A stretch of DNA of 64,000 nucleotides from Photorhabdus sp. CRCIA-P01 (GTDB lineage: Bacteria; Pseudomonadota; Gammaproteobacteria; Enterobacterales; Enterobacteriaceae): NCBI RefSeq assembly GCF_003545805.1, contig NZ_NMQR01000008.1:62001-126000 (forward strand), given 5' to 3'. The notes beneath the pieces are model-generated. The model saw only the letters and a list, made by a program, of their open reading frames with translations. It did no database searches and was not told the origin of the DNA. Every line of letters begins with the position of its first letter. The first letter of the stretch is position 1. Positions 10,360-21,461 of this stretch are shown here, piece by piece. Made by a program: the position numbers and the translations under genes.

Positions 10360-11700
10360 TTATTGACCAGCGATACTCATTTCCGGCAGTAATACCGAAC
10401 CACATTGGATATTACTGCGAGTTTCAATATCATTCCCAATAGTGACCATATTGGCCCACATATCTTTCAGATTACCCGCAATAGTAATCTCGCTGACAGG
10501 ATACTGAATCTCACCATTTTCTACCCAGAAACCGGCTGCACCACGGGAATAGTCACCGGTTACTGCACTAACACCCTGCCCCATCAGTTCAGTAACCACT
10601 AATCCTGTTCCCATCTGACGTAGTAAACCAGCAAAATCCTCACCTTGCCCTGCAATGCACCAGTTATGGATCCCACCAGCATGTCCTGTACTTGCCATTC
10701 CCAATTTACGAGCAGAATAATTTGTCAGAAGCCAGGTCTGTAATACGCCATCTTTAATAATATCCCTGCTACTGGTGCACACACCCTCGCTATCAAATGG
10801 AGAAGATGCCAACCCTGCCAGCAAATGTGGACGCTCTTCAATCGTCAGCCATGATGGCAGGATTTGTTTACCCAGATGATCAAGCAGGAAAGAAGATTTA
10901 CGGTAAATACTGCTACCACTAATAGCACCAACCAAATGTCCGAAAAGACCCGTTGCAACTTCCGCAGCAAACAGCACAGGCGCCCTCATGGTCGGTAATT
11001 TACGCGGAGATAAACGGGATAACACACGGCGAGCACACTCATGCCCAACCCACTCCGGCGATTTTAAATCTTCAATACGACGACTAATGGTATAAGAATA
11101 ATCCCGTTCCATATCGCCATTAAATTCAGCAATCACACAACTCGACATCGAATGACGACTAGAGCAATAGCTTTGCAACATACCGTGACTGTTGCCAAAC
11201 ACCCGGATACCATAATGGCTGTTAAAACTACCGCCCTCAGTATTGGTAATACGTTTATCTGCCTGTAATGCCGTTTGTTCCGCACGAGCAGCCAGTTCAA
11301 TTGCTTTATCAGTATCCAATTCTGTTGGGTGGAACAAATCAAGATCCGGCGCATCAAACGCCAGTAATTCTTTATCCGCCGGACCAGCACAGGGATCCTG
11401 AGAAGTATAACGGGCAATATCGATAGCAGCCTGGACAGTACGGGCAATAGCATCCGGACTTAAATCTGTTGATGATGCACTCCCTTTACGTTGCTGATGG
11501 TATACGGTGATCCCTAGCGCACCATCACTATTAAATTCTACATTTTCTATTTCACCAAAGCGGGTACTGACACCAATACCCGTTGTTTTATTAACAGCAA
11601 CTTCCGCGGCATCACAACCTTCGGTTGCCAGTTCTAATGCCTGTGAAACTGCATTTTCCAGTTGTTTGCGTTGTTCCGCGATTTGATCAGTGATTTTCAT
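10360..11700 (-). CDS. pmbA: PmbA/TldE, metalloprotease partner subunit
   Basis: Forms a heterodimer with TldD; in E. coli the pair matures microcin B17 and degrades CcdA antitoxin. 446 aa, like the E. coli protein. TldE lacks the zinc motif of TldD and supports the active site. Family blocks seen: LARAEQTAL region, [17 protein letters not shown] and [22 protein letters not shown]. Here it is separated from its partner gene tldD only by darP. Confidence 0.95.
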   Translation of the reverse strand: MKITDQIAEQRKQLENAVSQALELATEGCDAAEVAVNKTTGIGVSTRFGEIENVEFNSDGALGITVYHQQRKGSASSTDLSPDAIARTVQAAIDIARYTSQDPCAGPADKELLAFDAPDLDLFHPTELDTDKAIELAARAEQTALQADKRITNTEGGSFNSHYGIRVFGNSHGMLQSYCSSRHSMSSCVIAEFNGDMERDYSYTISRRIEDLKSPEWVGHECARRVLSRLSPRKLPTMRAPVLFAAEVATGLFGHLVGAISGSSIYRKSSFLLDHLGKQILPSWLTIEERPHLLAGLASSPFDSEGVCTSSRDIIKDGVLQTWLLTNYSARKLGMASTGHAGGIHNWCIAGQGEDFAGLLRQMGTGLVVTELMGQGVSAVTGDYSRGAAGFWVENGEIQYPVSEITIAGNLKDMWANMVTIGNDIETRSNIQCGSVLLPEMSIAGQ

Positions 11701-11901
11701 TAATTACCCGTAATTTGATGAATAAAGGGAAAATCTGTCAGGAAAATAGAACCATTTTATCCACAAAAGTAATGCCGAGTGGTAATCAGGCGTTTTTCCC
11801 AGTTACAATACCCAATATTAGGATGTTAACACCCACCGGGCTACAGGTCATGTTCCAAAAATCAACCTGCCAGATCCGGCCTTTTTAAAAGGAAAACTAC
11901 C

Positions 11902-12441
11902 ATGGCAAAGCAGCCTGAAGATTGGCTCAATGATTATCCTGCTGAAGAGGAAGAAGAAGAGATAATTTGGGTCAGTAAAAGCGAAATTAAACGTGATGCC
12001 GAGGCATTGAAAAAGCTGGGGGCAGAATTGGTTGATCTCAGCAAAAATGCGCTTGAACGCATTCCGTTGGATGAGGATCTGCTGGCAGCCATTGAACTTG
12101 CACAGAAGATAAAAAGAGAAGGGCGCCGTCGCCAATTACAATTAATTGGTAAAATGCTGCGTGCCCGGGATGTCGAGCCTATTACCACGGCAATTGATAA
12201 ACTGAAAAATCGTCACAATCAGCAAATCATTTTGTTCCATAAGTTGGAAGAATTACGTGATAAATTGATTGATGGCAATGATGATGTTATTGATGACGTT
12301 GTGGAATTATTCCCACAAACCGATCGCCAGCAATTGCGCACGCTGATCCGCAATGCGAAAAAAGAAAAGGCGGCTAATAAGCCACCTAAATCTTATCGTC
12401 AGATTTTTCAGTATCTTAAAGATATGGCCGAATCAGCCTAA
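11902..12441 (+). CDS. darP: DarP (YjgA), 50S ribosome assembly factor
   Basis: Helps late 50S subunit assembly. 179 aa, highly charged and helical: acidic N-terminus ([18 protein letters not shown]), a central basic block [17 protein letters not shown] and a C-terminal [16 protein letters not shown]. Close to E. coli YjgA along its length. Divergent from pmbA, as in E. coli, and convergent with tldD. Confidence 0.95.
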   Translation: MAKQPEDWLNDYPAEEEEEEIIWVSKSEIKRDAEALKKLGAELVDLSKNALERIPLDEDLLAAIELAQKIKREGRRRQLQLIGKMLRARDVEPITTAIDKLKNRHNQQIILFHKLEELRDKLIDGNDDVIDDVVELFPQTDRQQLRTLIRNAKKEKAANKPPKSYRQIFQYLKDMAESA

Positions 12442-12539
12442 CTATCTAAAACATACAAGACGCTAATTCTGTTAGGGGAAAATTTTAAAGCTTAAGTTCC
12501 CCTTCCAGCGCCTTTTCCGCTTCTTCAAACAGCCAAAAA

Positions 12540-13985
12540 TCAGGCTGTTCCTCCAACGGTCAAGTTGTCCAGTTTCAAAGTAGGCTGACCAACACCAACA
12601 GGTACGCTCTGGCCCTCTTTGCCACAAACCCCAACACCTTTATCCAGTTCAAGATCGTTTCCTACCATAGAGATCTGCTGCATAGCCTCAATACCGGAAC
12701 CGATAAGGGTCGCACCTTTCACCGGCTTGGTAATCTTGCCATTCTCAATCAGATAAGCTTCAGATGTCGAGAACACGAATTTACCGGAAGTGATATCCAC
12801 TTGACCACCGCCAAAATTTGGCGCATATAAACCATTTTCCACACTACCGATGATCTCTTCCGGTGTGGAATGACCTGCCAGCAAATAGGTGTTAGTCATA
12901 CGAGGCATGGGCAGATGGGCATACGATTCACGGCGGCCATTGCCCGTCGGCGCAACTCCCATCAAACGCGCATTCATTTTGTCCTGCATGTAACCTTTCA
13001 AAATGCCATTCTCAATCAATACATTGTATTGCCCAGGAACACCTTCATCATCAATTGCCAATGAGCCACGGCGACCTTTTATCGTGCCATCGTCAACCAC
13101 CGTACAAAGTTCAGACGCAACCTTCTTACCAATCTGACCAGAGAATACGGAGGTACCACGGCGGTTAAAATCGCCTTCCAACCCATGACCAACAGCTTCA
13201 TGCAACAACACTCCCGGCCAACCTGCCCCTAGAACAACCGGCATGGTACCAGCGGGTGCAGCAACAGCGGAAAGGTTCACCAGTGCCATACGAACAGCTT
13301 CACGCGCAAATTGTTCTGCACGGATCTGACCACTAACCACTTCCAGAAAATATTCATAACCGTAACGGCCACCACCACCGCTAGAACCATGTTCACGTTT
13401 GCCGTTATCTTCCACCAGTACCGTGACAGATAAGCGAACGAGAGGACGAATATCAGCCGCCAAGGTCCCATCGGTTGCCGCGACCAATACCTGTTCGTAG
13501 ACCCCTGTCAGGCTGGCATTCACTTCCTGCACTCTCGGATCTTCGGCACGAGCAACCTGATCCACTCGGTGCAATAACGCAATCTTCTCTTCACGGGAGA
13601 AACTTCGCAGCGGATCAATTGCTGCATAAAGCTGAGAATAGTTCACTTCGCCAAAGGTATGGACTTTACCATTCCCTTTTTCATGGACGATGCTACGGGC
13701 AGCCTGTGCACTTTGTTGCAACGCATTCAACGTGATCTGGTCTGCATAAGCAAAACCCGTTTTTTCACCACTGATTGCCCTAACGCCAACCCCTTGATCA
13801 ATATTATAGGAACCATCCTTAATAATCCGATCTTCCAGCACCCAAGATTCATGGTAACTGGACTGAAAATAGAGATCGGCATAATCCAGCCGACGTTCAG
13901 CCAGTTGACCGAGTACTGAAAACAGATCTTGATGGCTTAATTTATTTGCAGCCAGTAAGTGTTCACTGACAGAAGTTAAACTCAT
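12540..13985 (-). CDS. tldD: TldD, metalloprotease catalytic subunit
   Basis: Zinc protease subunit of TldD/TldE. 481 aa, the normal length. The zinc-binding HExxxH motif is visible in [13 protein letters not shown], about residue 261. The C-terminal half carries the Gly-rich beta blocks of the family. It starts 5 bases after the stop of the nitrilase-family gene, so it is last in the yhdP-nitrilase-tldD run. A hairpin (AACAGCC 12528-12534 with GGCTGTT 12543-12549) overlaps its stop codon and may be its terminator. Confidence 0.96.
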   Translation of the reverse strand: MSLTSVSEHLLAANKLSHQDLFSVLGQLAERRLDYADLYFQSSYHESWVLEDRIIKDGSYNIDQGVGVRAISGEKTGFAYADQITLNALQQSAQAARSIVHEKGNGKVHTFGEVNYSQLYAAIDPLRSFSREEKIALLHRVDQVARAEDPRVQEVNASLTGVYEQVLVAATDGTLAADIRPLVRLSVTVLVEDNGKREHGSSGGGGRYGYEYFLEVVSGQIRAEQFAREAVRMALVNLSAVAAPAGTMPVVLGAGWPGVLLHEAVGHGLEGDFNRRGTSVFSGQIGKKVASELCTVVDDGTIKGRRGSLAIDDEGVPGQYNVLIENGILKGYMQDKMNARLMGVAPTGNGRRESYAHLPMPRMTNTYLLAGHSTPEEIIGSVENGLYAPNFGGGQVDITSGKFVFSTSEAYLIENGKITKPVKGATLIGSGIEAMQQISMVGNDLELDKGVGVCGKEGQSVPVGVGQPTLKLDNLTVGGTA

Positions 13986-13990
13986 AATTG

Positions 13991-14848
13991 CTACTCTTTA
14001 ATTTGCGGTATTTTTTCAATCAAGGAAGTCAACTGCGGCCGGAAGCGGTTATGTTTCACCACTTTCATCTGCTCACGCATAATCTTCAAGCTATCTGCCC
14101 TGACATTCAGTTGTAGTGCACTGACTGCATCGGGGTTTTTCTTAATCACTTTCCCCCAACCATCCACTGCCATTGAGTGACCCCACGTCTGACGGGTTCC
14201 ATGTACACCAACCTGAGCTGGCGCTAACAGAATACACTGGTTCTCAATAGCGCGAGCCCGTAACAGTGGCTCCCAGTGAGCTTTTCCCGTTAAACGAGTA
14301 AATGCCGCGGGAACAGATATCAACTCAGCACCTTGCTCACGTAGCGCCTGAAATAACCCTGGGAAGCGCAGATCATAACATATGGTCATTCCGAGACGAC
14401 CAACAGGTGTATCTACAACGGTAATATGTTCCCCGCGCTGGAAAACAGATGATTCATTATATGATCCATGTTCATCATTAATATTGACATCAAACATATG
14501 GATTTTGTCGTAACGTGCGCGAATCTTACCCTGATCATCAAACAATAGACTACTACTGGTAAGTCGTTCAGGATTTTCACGACTGATAAGCGGCATGGAA
14601 CCGATTAATAACCAAACACCATAACGGCGGGCAATCTCACTGACAGCTTGCTGCAAAGGCCCATGATCCTGCTGTTCCGCATGCCTATGATAGCTATCAG
14701 CACTAGCAAACAACAATGCATTTTCCGGGGTCATGACAAACTTGACAGTATCTGGCAACTGCTTAATTTGTTGTTCGATTTGCGCCAAATTATGTTTGAT
14801 ATTCTCACCGCTACATAACTGCAAGAGTGCAACATTAACGTTTCTCAT
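13991..14848 (-). CDS. Carbon-nitrogen hydrolase (nitrilase family, Nit1-like)
   Basis: 285 aa amidase of the nitrilase superfamily, probably a deaminated-glutathione amidase-like (Nit1/Nit2) enzyme; the substrate is an inference. The catalytic triad is visible: Glu in [10 protein letters not shown] (near residue 43), Lys in [10 protein letters not shown] (about 118) and Cys in [13 protein letters not shown] (about 155). Start and stop nearly abut yhdP upstream (4-base overlap) and tldD downstream, so it is one operon. E. coli K-12 lacks this gene between yhdP and tldD. Confidence 0.88.
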   Translation of the reverse strand: MRNVNVALLQLCSGENIKHNLAQIEQQIKQLPDTVKFVMTPENALLFASADSYHRHAEQQDHGPLQQAVSEIARRYGVWLLIGSMPLISRENPERLTSSSLLFDDQGKIRARYDKIHMFDVNINDEHGSYNESSVFQRGEHITVVDTPVGRLGMTICYDLRFPGLFQALREQGAELISVPAAFTRLTGKAHWEPLLRARAIENQCILLAPAQVGVHGTRQTWGHSMAVDGWGKVIKKNPDAVSALQLNVRADSLKIMREQMKVVKHNRFRPQLTSLIEKIPQIKE

Positions 14849-17800
14849 GTTCCTCTATTCTCCTTAAGTTGACGCAGAACTTCATCAATTTTCGGTTGTT
14901 CAAGATTACCAGTAATCCGGTAACGAATAACGGATATCTTATTCCATAACGGCCCCAAAGCCTTGGTCGCCGCGAATAATGCAGCACCCGCCATCGGATT
15001 GATGACAAAAGCCGTCGCTACCCCCACAGTAGCAGAAATCTCCGGCGTAACGATGGCTTCTATGTTGATCTGTTGGCGAACAAGATCGATCTCACCTTTC
15101 GTTATCACATCGGCAATCAACCCATCGACCCGTAAGTTTTCAGTCTTGAGTATCCCATTTTTTACTGAAACATCACCACGAATGGAATCAAATTCAAAAT
15201 CCTGACTAAAGGTATCGCTGAAATCGAGCTGTAATTTACGCAACAAAGCATCAAAACTGACTAATTTTAGTAATTGGCTAGCACTTCCCCCACCCAATTT
15301 TTCAATAGCACCTTTGCCTAAGTCGCTTTTAAGATTGCCATTCAGCGTCTGGAAATTGGGTTTCCACGGCGTATCCCACCAATTAAAATCAAAACGGAAG
15401 GTAAACGGTGAATTAACAATCGGTACAACTATACCAAGGTAAGATGCCATCTCATCAAACTTTTCACCAGAAAATTGCCCCATAATACGCGTATTATTCC
15501 CTACAGCCCCTTCTTGCCAACGACCTGCCAAATTTAGTTTACTGACACTGTTTTCTACTATCCCATCTCTTAATACCAACGAATTACCTTCTGGAATCAG
15601 GGAACCAGACACCTTCCCAAGCTTCAATCCCATAATCCAACATTCAGAACAGATGATGTCTAATGAAGGCCATTGGTTCAACGAATAACGCAGAGTTGTA
15701 CCTGCCTGAGATTGCTTAGGTAAATCTGATTCAGCTTGCTGAGAGCTATGTTGCAGAGGACTATTTTGTAGAGGACTATTTTGTAGAGGACTATAGTAAA
15801 GATGGCTCAAATTCATTTGCCAAGGGCCACTATTACGGATATTAAGTTTACCGTTGACTTCCCGACTATTAGCCGTGATCAACGTTCCCCAAGGCTGTTT
15901 TTCCACATCCAACGATAACTGATTCCAACGTTGCCCCCCCGCATCCAGTGATGGAAGTGATATATGCAGATGCAGTGGCAACATTGACATTCCTGCCGAT
16001 GAAGAACCAGAAGTCAGAGGCGCAATCAGCCCTAACCACTCTTCCCCCTCAATTGCCGGAAGATTTAATTCCAATAGGGATTTTTCAGGTAAGTCAGGAA
16101 TGTTGTTACTGTTACTTTGTAAAATTCCCCGTGACAGTTGAGTGCTTCTCCCAGCCAAACGCCATTGAGTATTAAATGCATACTGTTTATCCAGAGTGCC
16201 TTTTACTTGCAACTGCTCCATATCACCATCAGCCAGAATATGAAGAGCACGCGGTTCATCCACTTTCAGAGCAGATAAATAACTATCCACTTGTGATAAA
16301 TCAACGTCGATTTTCATATCATATTGAGGCTTGCCCTGAAACGGCAAACTGATACCGATCTTACCTTCCCAATCAACAGAGCCAGAAAACGCTTTAGCAA
16401 TCGCCGGTGAAAATTTAGATAATTTTGCAACAGCCCAACGCGCATTCAGACCAACATTTACTCGGTAGTTTTTGGGTAAACTTTTAGTAGAAAAATCAAC
16501 CGTAACAGGCTGTCCAAGCCATTGGGCCGATAATTTGCCGCTTTGTAAATTACCATTATCAAAGCGAAACCGGCCACTCACATTTTTCATTTCGCTATCT
16601 AGAGGCTTAATCAACAAGTGATTATTTTTTAAAGTCACCTCACCACGGACATCCACATTGCCACCATTGAGTGGAATATCCAAATGCAAATTACCAGCGA
16701 CCTGACCACCAACCTGCAATGTATCCAGCGTTTCACCAACAGAATTTGCTAACGGGCTACGGGTAAAATATTCATGAATATGTTTGCCATCTCCCAGAAG
16801 ATCAGTATCGATTAATAATTTCTTGTTACGATAATTAGAAATTACGGCTGAAAGATTATTCGCTTTCACTTTACCAAGTGCCGTTTGCGGAGCAAGCATC
16901 CATAAACCGTTATTCTGGAAATTAAGATCAATATTGAGATCCAGCAATGCCGGCCAGTTTAGTTGGTACTGAAAAGTCGCATGACGCAATGGAGCAAAAA
17001 TTTGAAACTGGCCATTATTCTTTGCAAATGGGAAATCTTTTGGATTGCCTTGAAAAACAAAAGTCGCGTTTTCTATCTGCCCTTTAATAATTGAAGCGGT
17101 TAGATAGTCAGTCAGAGATGTCCCCATCAAAGGTTCTGGAAAATATCTCCAGGCATCACCTGCATCATAAACCCGTATTCCCGCCAGAATACTCAACGCA
17201 GGAGGTTGTTCTTTGGGCTGTTGATAACGAAAATCACCATTGACCCACAATGATTTCGCCTGCAAATCCAATCCTTGACTCCAAAGTTGTAAGCCTCGTT
17301 CATCTTGCCGCCAGAGTATTTCGCCATGACTTTGGGATATCTCAAACGGTGCCAGGAACATATCTCGATAATCAACGACACTGTCCTTCAATGCAAAACT
17401 CAGTTTGCCTTGTCGCAAGCTACCATTAAAAGAACCAGAGAAATTATCAATAGAAGGCAATTCCTGCCAACGCCGCCAACTGACATTCCGCCATTGCATA
17501 CTGATTCGGGAATCATCGGCCATTTTAGGTGTAATATCGATAGCAAGATACTTTACCAATCCTTGTGGCTGACGATGCGGCCAATCCTTCACAAAATCAG
17601 GCGTCAAAAAAGAAAAAGTCGGTAAAATGCTACTTAGCCGTTCAAGTTGAATGTTTTTTGCTCGGATACGCCAATGATCATGACCATCAGCTCTCTTGGC
17701 TTCCGGCAGATAGAGCACGGATACTTTTCCCGACGGCCATTGCTGACCATCAGTGATCAAATTTGCCAGCTCAGGTGCATCAAACAGCCAACCACCCTCT

Positions 17801-18693
17801 TGGCGACGCATCCGTAACACCAAATCACTGACAGAAAGGTTGTGGGATTTGTTAGCAACTTTCCAATTAGCTTTTCCCTGACGGAGTTGCAGTTGACCGC
17901 CATCAATCCGACCATCTTTCAGCATAATCCAGCTAGACAAACTAAATTCAGCATCTTTCAGCCCAGTATTATCCTGCAACCAATGACTCAACCACGGATG
18001 CATATCAACATTATCTGCCTGCAAATAAATAGTGCCGTTATCCAATACGCCATTAGTGTCATGCAAATCAAATTTAACTTGTATATCCCCATGCTGATTA
18101 TTGATCGAAGAGAGACTAATTTTCCCTTGAGCACGGTGACGATTATCTTTATTCAGCCAAGTTAATTGTGGTAACAGAAGATCAGCGCGTTCACCAGAGG
18201 GAGTAAGAAAAGTAAAACGGCTATCTTGCAGATTAAAATGATCAAATTGCTCCAGAAACAGATCAGAAAATAGATCCGATTGGGAAAACATATTACCACT
18301 TTGATCATTAAACAGCGGTTGATAATAATCTACTTGTAACTGATAAAAAGTAAGATCACGGAAATTCCAACGCATTCTTAGTAAAGACAACCAGATATCC
18401 AATGCAACCGTGATCTTTTTGGCTTTCATATCTGCATTTGCAGTTTTTACACTGATATCACGTAATTCAAAAACAGGCCCGAAAGATTCCCATTCTCCTG
18501 CAATATATCCAGCATCAATAGGTACACCAATAATTGACTCAACTTTAGCGAATAATTGTGGACGGTAATCATTAATATGTGGCAGTAGAAAACGTAGTCC
18601 ACTAACAAGCAAAGCCACAATGATAATGACTATTGCGGCTGTCGCTAATAATACTCCCGGCAGTCGCCTCACACGCATCTCCTTGGTTGCCAA
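14845..18693 (-). CDS. yhdP: YhdP, AsmA-like phospholipid transport protein
   Basis: Large inner-membrane-anchored periplasmic protein that with TamB and YdbH carries phospholipid to the outer membrane. 1282 aa: one N-terminal transmembrane segment (about residues 14-34), a long beta-rich repeat body, and an AsmA-like C-terminal region (IRGDVSVKNGILKTENLRVDG, about 1170-1240, then VATAFVINPMAGAALFAATK). A small insertion of three SPLQN-like units near residue 973 comes from a 15-bp tandem repeat (15751-15795). Overlaps the nitrilase gene by 4 bases and lies 26 bases after rng. Confidence 0.94.
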   Translation of the reverse strand: MATKEMRVRRLPGVLLATAAIVIIIVALLVSGLRFLLPHINDYRPQLFAKVESIIGVPIDAGYIAGEWESFGPVFELRDISVKTANADMKAKKITVALDIWLSLLRMRWNFRDLTFYQLQVDYYQPLFNDQSGNMFSQSDLFSDLFLEQFDHFNLQDSRFTFLTPSGERADLLLPQLTWLNKDNRHRAQGKISLSSINNQHGDIQVKFDLHDTNGVLDNGTIYLQADNVDMHPWLSHWLQDNTGLKDAEFSLSSWIMLKDGRIDGGQLQLRQGKANWKVANKSHNLSVSDLVLRMRRQEGGWLFDAPELANLITDGQQWPSGKVSVLYLPEAKRADGHDHWRIRAKNIQLERLSSILPTFSFLTPDFVKDWPHRQPQGLVKYLAIDITPKMADDSRISMQWRNVSWRRWQELPSIDNFSGSFNGSLRQGKLSFALKDSVVDYRDMFLAPFEISQSHGEILWRQDERGLQLWSQGLDLQAKSLWVNGDFRYQQPKEQPPALSILAGIRVYDAGDAWRYFPEPLMGTSLTDYLTASIIKGQIENATFVFQGNPKDFPFAKNNGQFQIFAPLRHATFQYQLNWPALLDLNIDLNFQNNGLWMLAPQTALGKVKANNLSAVISNYRNKKLLIDTDLLGDGKHIHEYFTRSPLANSVGETLDTLQVGGQVAGNLHLDIPLNGGNVDVRGEVTLKNNHLLIKPLDSEMKNVSGRFRFDNGNLQSGKLSAQWLGQPVTVDFSTKSLPKNYRVNVGLNARWAVAKLSKFSPAIAKAFSGSVDWEGKIGISLPFQGKPQYDMKIDVDLSQVDSYLSALKVDEPRALHILADGDMEQLQVKGTLDKQYAFNTQWRLAGRSTQLSRGILQSNSNNIPDLPEKSLLELNLPAIEGEEWLGLIAPLTSGSSSAGMSMLPLHLHISLPSLDAGGQRWNQLSLDVEKQPWGTLITANSREVNGKLNIRNSGPWQMNLSHLYYSPLQNSPLQNSPLQHSSQQAESDLPKQSQAGTTLRYSLNQWPSLDIICSECWIMGLKLGKVSGSLIPEGNSLVLRDGIVENSVSKLNLAGRWQEGAVGNNTRIMGQFSGEKFDEMASYLGIVVPIVNSPFTFRFDFNWWDTPWKPNFQTLNGNLKSDLGKGAIEKLGGGSASQLLKLVSFDALLRKLQLDFSDTFSQDFEFDSIRGDVSVKNGILKTENLRVDGLIADVITKGEIDLVRQQINIEAIVTPEISATVGVATAFVINPMAGAALFAATKALGPLWNKISVIRYRITGNLEQPKIDEVLRQLKENRGT
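15751..15795. repeat. 15-bp x 3 in-frame tandem repeat inside yhdP
   Basis: Three near-identical units of TTGYAGAGGACTATW at 15751-15765, 15766-15780 and 15781-15795. Read on the minus strand they give repeated Ser-Pro-Leu-Gln-Asn. The reading frame is kept, so copy number could vary without breaking YhdP. Confidence 0.85.
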
Positions 18694-18719
18694 TGCTGTT
18701 ATGTCAGCAAATCAGATGG

Positions 18720-20189
18720 TTACATCATAACTACGTCAAATTGTTCCTGACTGTAGAGCTGTTCTGTCTGAACTTTTACCTGTTTGCCGACAAAAATTTC
18801 CACTTCCGCCAGTGCATGAGACTCCTCCCCTTTCAGCGCTTCGGTCACTGCTGGTGAGGCATAAATAAGGAAACGATCTGCGTCAACGGCCCGGTGCACA
18901 CGCACAATTTCACGCATAATCTCATAACAGACAGTTTCAACAGATTTCACGGTTCCCCTTCCCTTGCAAGTAGGGCAATCGTCGCAAAGTATATGTTCTA
19001 TACTCTCACGAGTCCGCTTACGGGTCATTTCCACCAGCCCGAGTTGTGAAAAACCATTAATCGTGGTTTTAACACGATCTTTACTCAGCACCTGCTCAAG
19101 AGAAGCCAATACCCGTCGGCGATGCTCCTCGCTATGCATATCGATAAAATCGATAATAATAATACCCCCTAGATTACGCAGCCTTAATTGTCTGGCAATA
19201 GCTTGCGTCGCCTCAATATTGGTATTAAAAATAGTTTCTTCCAAATTGCGATGGCCGACAAATGCGCCGGTATTAATATCAATTGTGGTCATCGCTTCAG
19301 TTTGGTCAATAATCAAATAACCACCTGATTTTAATTCAACTTTGCGATCAAGTGCTCGCTGAATTTCATTTTCTACATCAAACAGATCGAAAATAGGCTG
19401 ACTACCGTTATAAAGTTCCAATCTGGCTGTCATTTTAGGAATATATTCGCGAATAAACTCCTGTAACTGAGTAAACGTCAAACGAGAATCCACACGAATA
19501 CGATCAAGGGCTGCTCCGGCGAAATCACGCAAAATACGATGGGCCAAAGCCAATTCGCCATAAAGTTTATTTTTAGTGACATTGCGCTTTTTACGCTCCA
19601 TCACCTTACTCCACAATCGTTTCAAGAAAGCCGCATCCTGAGCTAATTCTTCGTCACCAACGCCCTCGGCTGCCGTCCTAATAATGAAACCACCATGTTC
19701 ATCACAATAGTCAGCAACAATATTTTTCAGACGATTACGCTCTTCTTCACTTTCGATACGTTGTGAAACTCCAACATGAGATGCGCCGGGCATAAATACC
19801 AGATAGCGGGAAGGTAAGGTAATATCGGTAGTTAGCCGAGCGCCTTTGGTGCCAAGGGGATCTTTCACTACCTGAACCATTAAATCTTGTCCCTGGCGAA
19901 CCAACTCAGCAATATCTTTGACATGAAAGTTCTTTTGCTCCTCACCGGCAATACATTCCGTATGAGGCACAATATCTGAGGCATGAAGAAAAGCGGCTTT
20001 TTCCAGCCCAATATCAACAAAAGCAGCCTGCATTCCTGGTAATACCCGACTTACACGGCCTTTATAAATATTGCCGACAATTCCCCTTTTGGCTTCCCTT
20101 TCAATATGGATTTCTTGCAAAATCCCACCATCAATGTAGGCAACGCGCGTTTCGGATGGTGTGATGTTGACTAATAACTCTGCTGTCAT
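18720..20189 (-). CDS. rng: Ribonuclease G
   Basis: Endoribonuclease of the RNase E/G family; matures the 16S rRNA 5' end and decays some mRNAs. 489 aa. S1 domain near residues 35-120, catalytic region with IIIIDFIDM and ITTIDINTG-like Asp residues (here [13 protein letters not shown]), and the zinc-link [11 protein letters not shown], though RNase E-type linkage CPxCxG is the family mark. No long C-terminal scaffold, so RNase G rather than E. ATG overlaps the maf stop as ATGA. Confidence 0.96.
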   Translation of the reverse strand: MTAELLVNITPSETRVAYIDGGILQEIHIEREAKRGIVGNIYKGRVSRVLPGMQAAFVDIGLEKAAFLHASDIVPHTECIAGEEQKNFHVKDIAELVRQGQDLMVQVVKDPLGTKGARLTTDITLPSRYLVFMPGASHVGVSQRIESEEERNRLKNIVADYCDEHGGFIIRTAAEGVGDEELAQDAAFLKRLWSKVMERKKRNVTKNKLYGELALAHRILRDFAGAALDRIRVDSRLTFTQLQEFIREYIPKMTARLELYNGSQPIFDLFDVENEIQRALDRKVELKSGGYLIIDQTEAMTTIDINTGAFVGHRNLEETIFNTNIEATQAIARQLRLRNLGGIIIIDFIDMHSEEHRRRVLASLEQVLSKDRVKTTINGFSQLGLVEMTRKRTRESIEHILCDDCPTCKGRGTVKSVETVCYEIMREIVRVHRAVDADRFLIYASPAVTEALKGEESHALAEVEIFVGKQVKVQTEQLYSQEQFDVVMM

Positions 20190-20773
20190 GTGTTCCTCTT
20201 TCCATCAACTAACGCAAAAAACTTTGTGATTAATTCATGCGTTTCCACCAAGGGCAGACCAACAACTGAGTGATAACTCCCATTCAGTGTTTTAACAAAG
20301 CAACCCGCTTTTCCCTGAATACCATAAGCACCCGCTTTGTCCATCGGCTCACCGGTTGCTACATAATCCAAAATTTCCTGCGAGGATAATTGGCGAAAGG
20401 TTACATCTGTAACGACTATATCACTTAAGGTACGCTGACTATCTGATAAGGCAATAGCCGTAATCACCTGATGACACTGACCGGAAAGTGCACTGAGCAT
20501 TTCAACAGCATGTTGTTCACTGTGCGGTTTTTCCAGAATCTTACCATTCAATACAACAACAGTATCCGCTCCCAACACCAGAAAATCCTCTGGTACAATA
20601 GCCACTCCCGCTAGAGATTTATCTTTTGCTAATCGGCTAACATACTGACGCGGAGTTTCACCCTCTTGCCATTGCTCCTTTACCTGAGGAGAAAGAATTT
20701 CAAATTTAAAGTCCAATAATTCAACCAGCTCACGCCGCCTTGGTGAGCCGGAAGCCAGATAAAGGGTTTTCAT
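20186..20773 (-). CDS. yhdE: YhdE, Maf-family dTTP/UTP pyrophosphatase
   Basis: House-cleaning nucleotide pyrophosphatase. 195 aa. Maf signatures: [15 protein letters not shown] at residues 6-20, [16 protein letters not shown], and the specificity block [16 protein letters not shown] followed by [12 protein letters not shown]. The neighbourhood mreD-maf-rng is the same as in E. coli, which supports the YhdE subfamily. Translationally coupled to rng (ATGA). Confidence 0.93.
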   Translation of the reverse strand: MKTLYLASGSPRRRELVELLDFKFEILSPQVKEQWQEGETPRQYVSRLAKDKSLAGVAIVPEDFLVLGADTVVVLNGKILEKPHSEQHAVEMLSALSGQCHQVITAIALSDSQRTLSDIVVTDVTFRQLSSQEILDYVATGEPMDKAGAYGIQGKAGCFVKTLNGSYHSVVGLPLVETHELITKFFALVDGKRNT

Positions 20774-20854
20774 GATGATATCGTCCTTACTACTACCTAT
20801 CTCATTAGGCTATTTCATTTGCCATTTTGAACCTGGAGCAGAGCTTAATCCTCA

Positions 20855-20869
20855 CGTACTCTAAGTACG
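20855..20869. repeat. Short palindrome between mreD and yhdE
   Basis: Perfect 6-bp inverted repeat CGTACT-CTA-AGTACG within the 199-bp gap 20774-20972. The gap as a whole has no open frame of note. I could not identify the element; it may be part of a dispersed intergenic repeat or an RNA hairpin. Confidence 0.4.
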
Positions 20870-20972
20870 CTCTGGTTATACACACTACTCGTATCCTCAA
20901 GTTATAGGAAAGAATGGCCTGCATCAGTAATGCCTACTGGAATAAGCTCTGTTAAAAACCGCGATCCGACCA

Positions 20973-21461
20973 CTAATGCACATTAAACTGACGACGGATT
21001 TTTCGCATTAACAGGAACAACCACGGCCAAAGAATACCATTGACCAAACTGTTCCAGAATACTTCTGGATGAAAAGCAACGTTTGATAACAAAAATTCTG
21101 CCCAAAAAACGCTGAGATCCATCAGTACCGATAAAGCAATGACAACCAAAGCCTGCTGCCAAAGTGCCATATTGCGAAGTAATTGAAACTTAAATGACAC
21201 CAAATAACTCACAAGGCTGTAAGCCAAAGCGTTAACACCCAGTGTCGCTCCCTGAATCAAATCTACGATGATCCCCAATACAAAACCGGTACCAACACTG
21301 ACTCTATGCGGTAACGCCATCACCCAATAAATCAACAATAGTGCCGACCAAGTTGGCCGATACATATAAATTTGCTCCGGCCACGGCATAATTTGCAGCA
21401 CCATTGCAACCAAGAAAGATAACCAAATGATCCAACGCCCATGACTCCGGTATTGATTCAT
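20973..21461 (-). CDS. mreD: MreD, rod-shape determining membrane protein
   Basis: Small polytopic partner of MreC in the elongasome. 162 aa with about five hydrophobic segments; family blocks [20 protein letters not shown] and [20 protein letters not shown]. Its ATG shares a base with the mreC stop (TAATG), so translation is probably coupled. Last of mreBCD. Confidence 0.95.
   Translation of the reverse strand: MNQYRSHGRWIIWLSFLVAMVLQIMPWPEQIYMYRPTWSALLLIYWVMALPHRVSVGTGFVLGIIVDLIQGATLGVNALAYSLVSYLVSFKFQLLRNMALWQQALVVIALSVLMDLSVFWAEFLLSNVAFHPEVFWNSLVNGILWPWLFLLMRKIRRQFNVH

Noticed and set aside
12466-12545. About 24 open codons just past the tldD stop on the minus strand (ends EEAEKALEGELKL)
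   Set aside because: No separate start with a ribosome binding site, and too short to judge; likely chance or the terminator region.
20774-20972. Gap between yhdE and mreD considered as an ERIC
   Set aside because: It lacks the ERIC ends and core; only a short palindrome is present.
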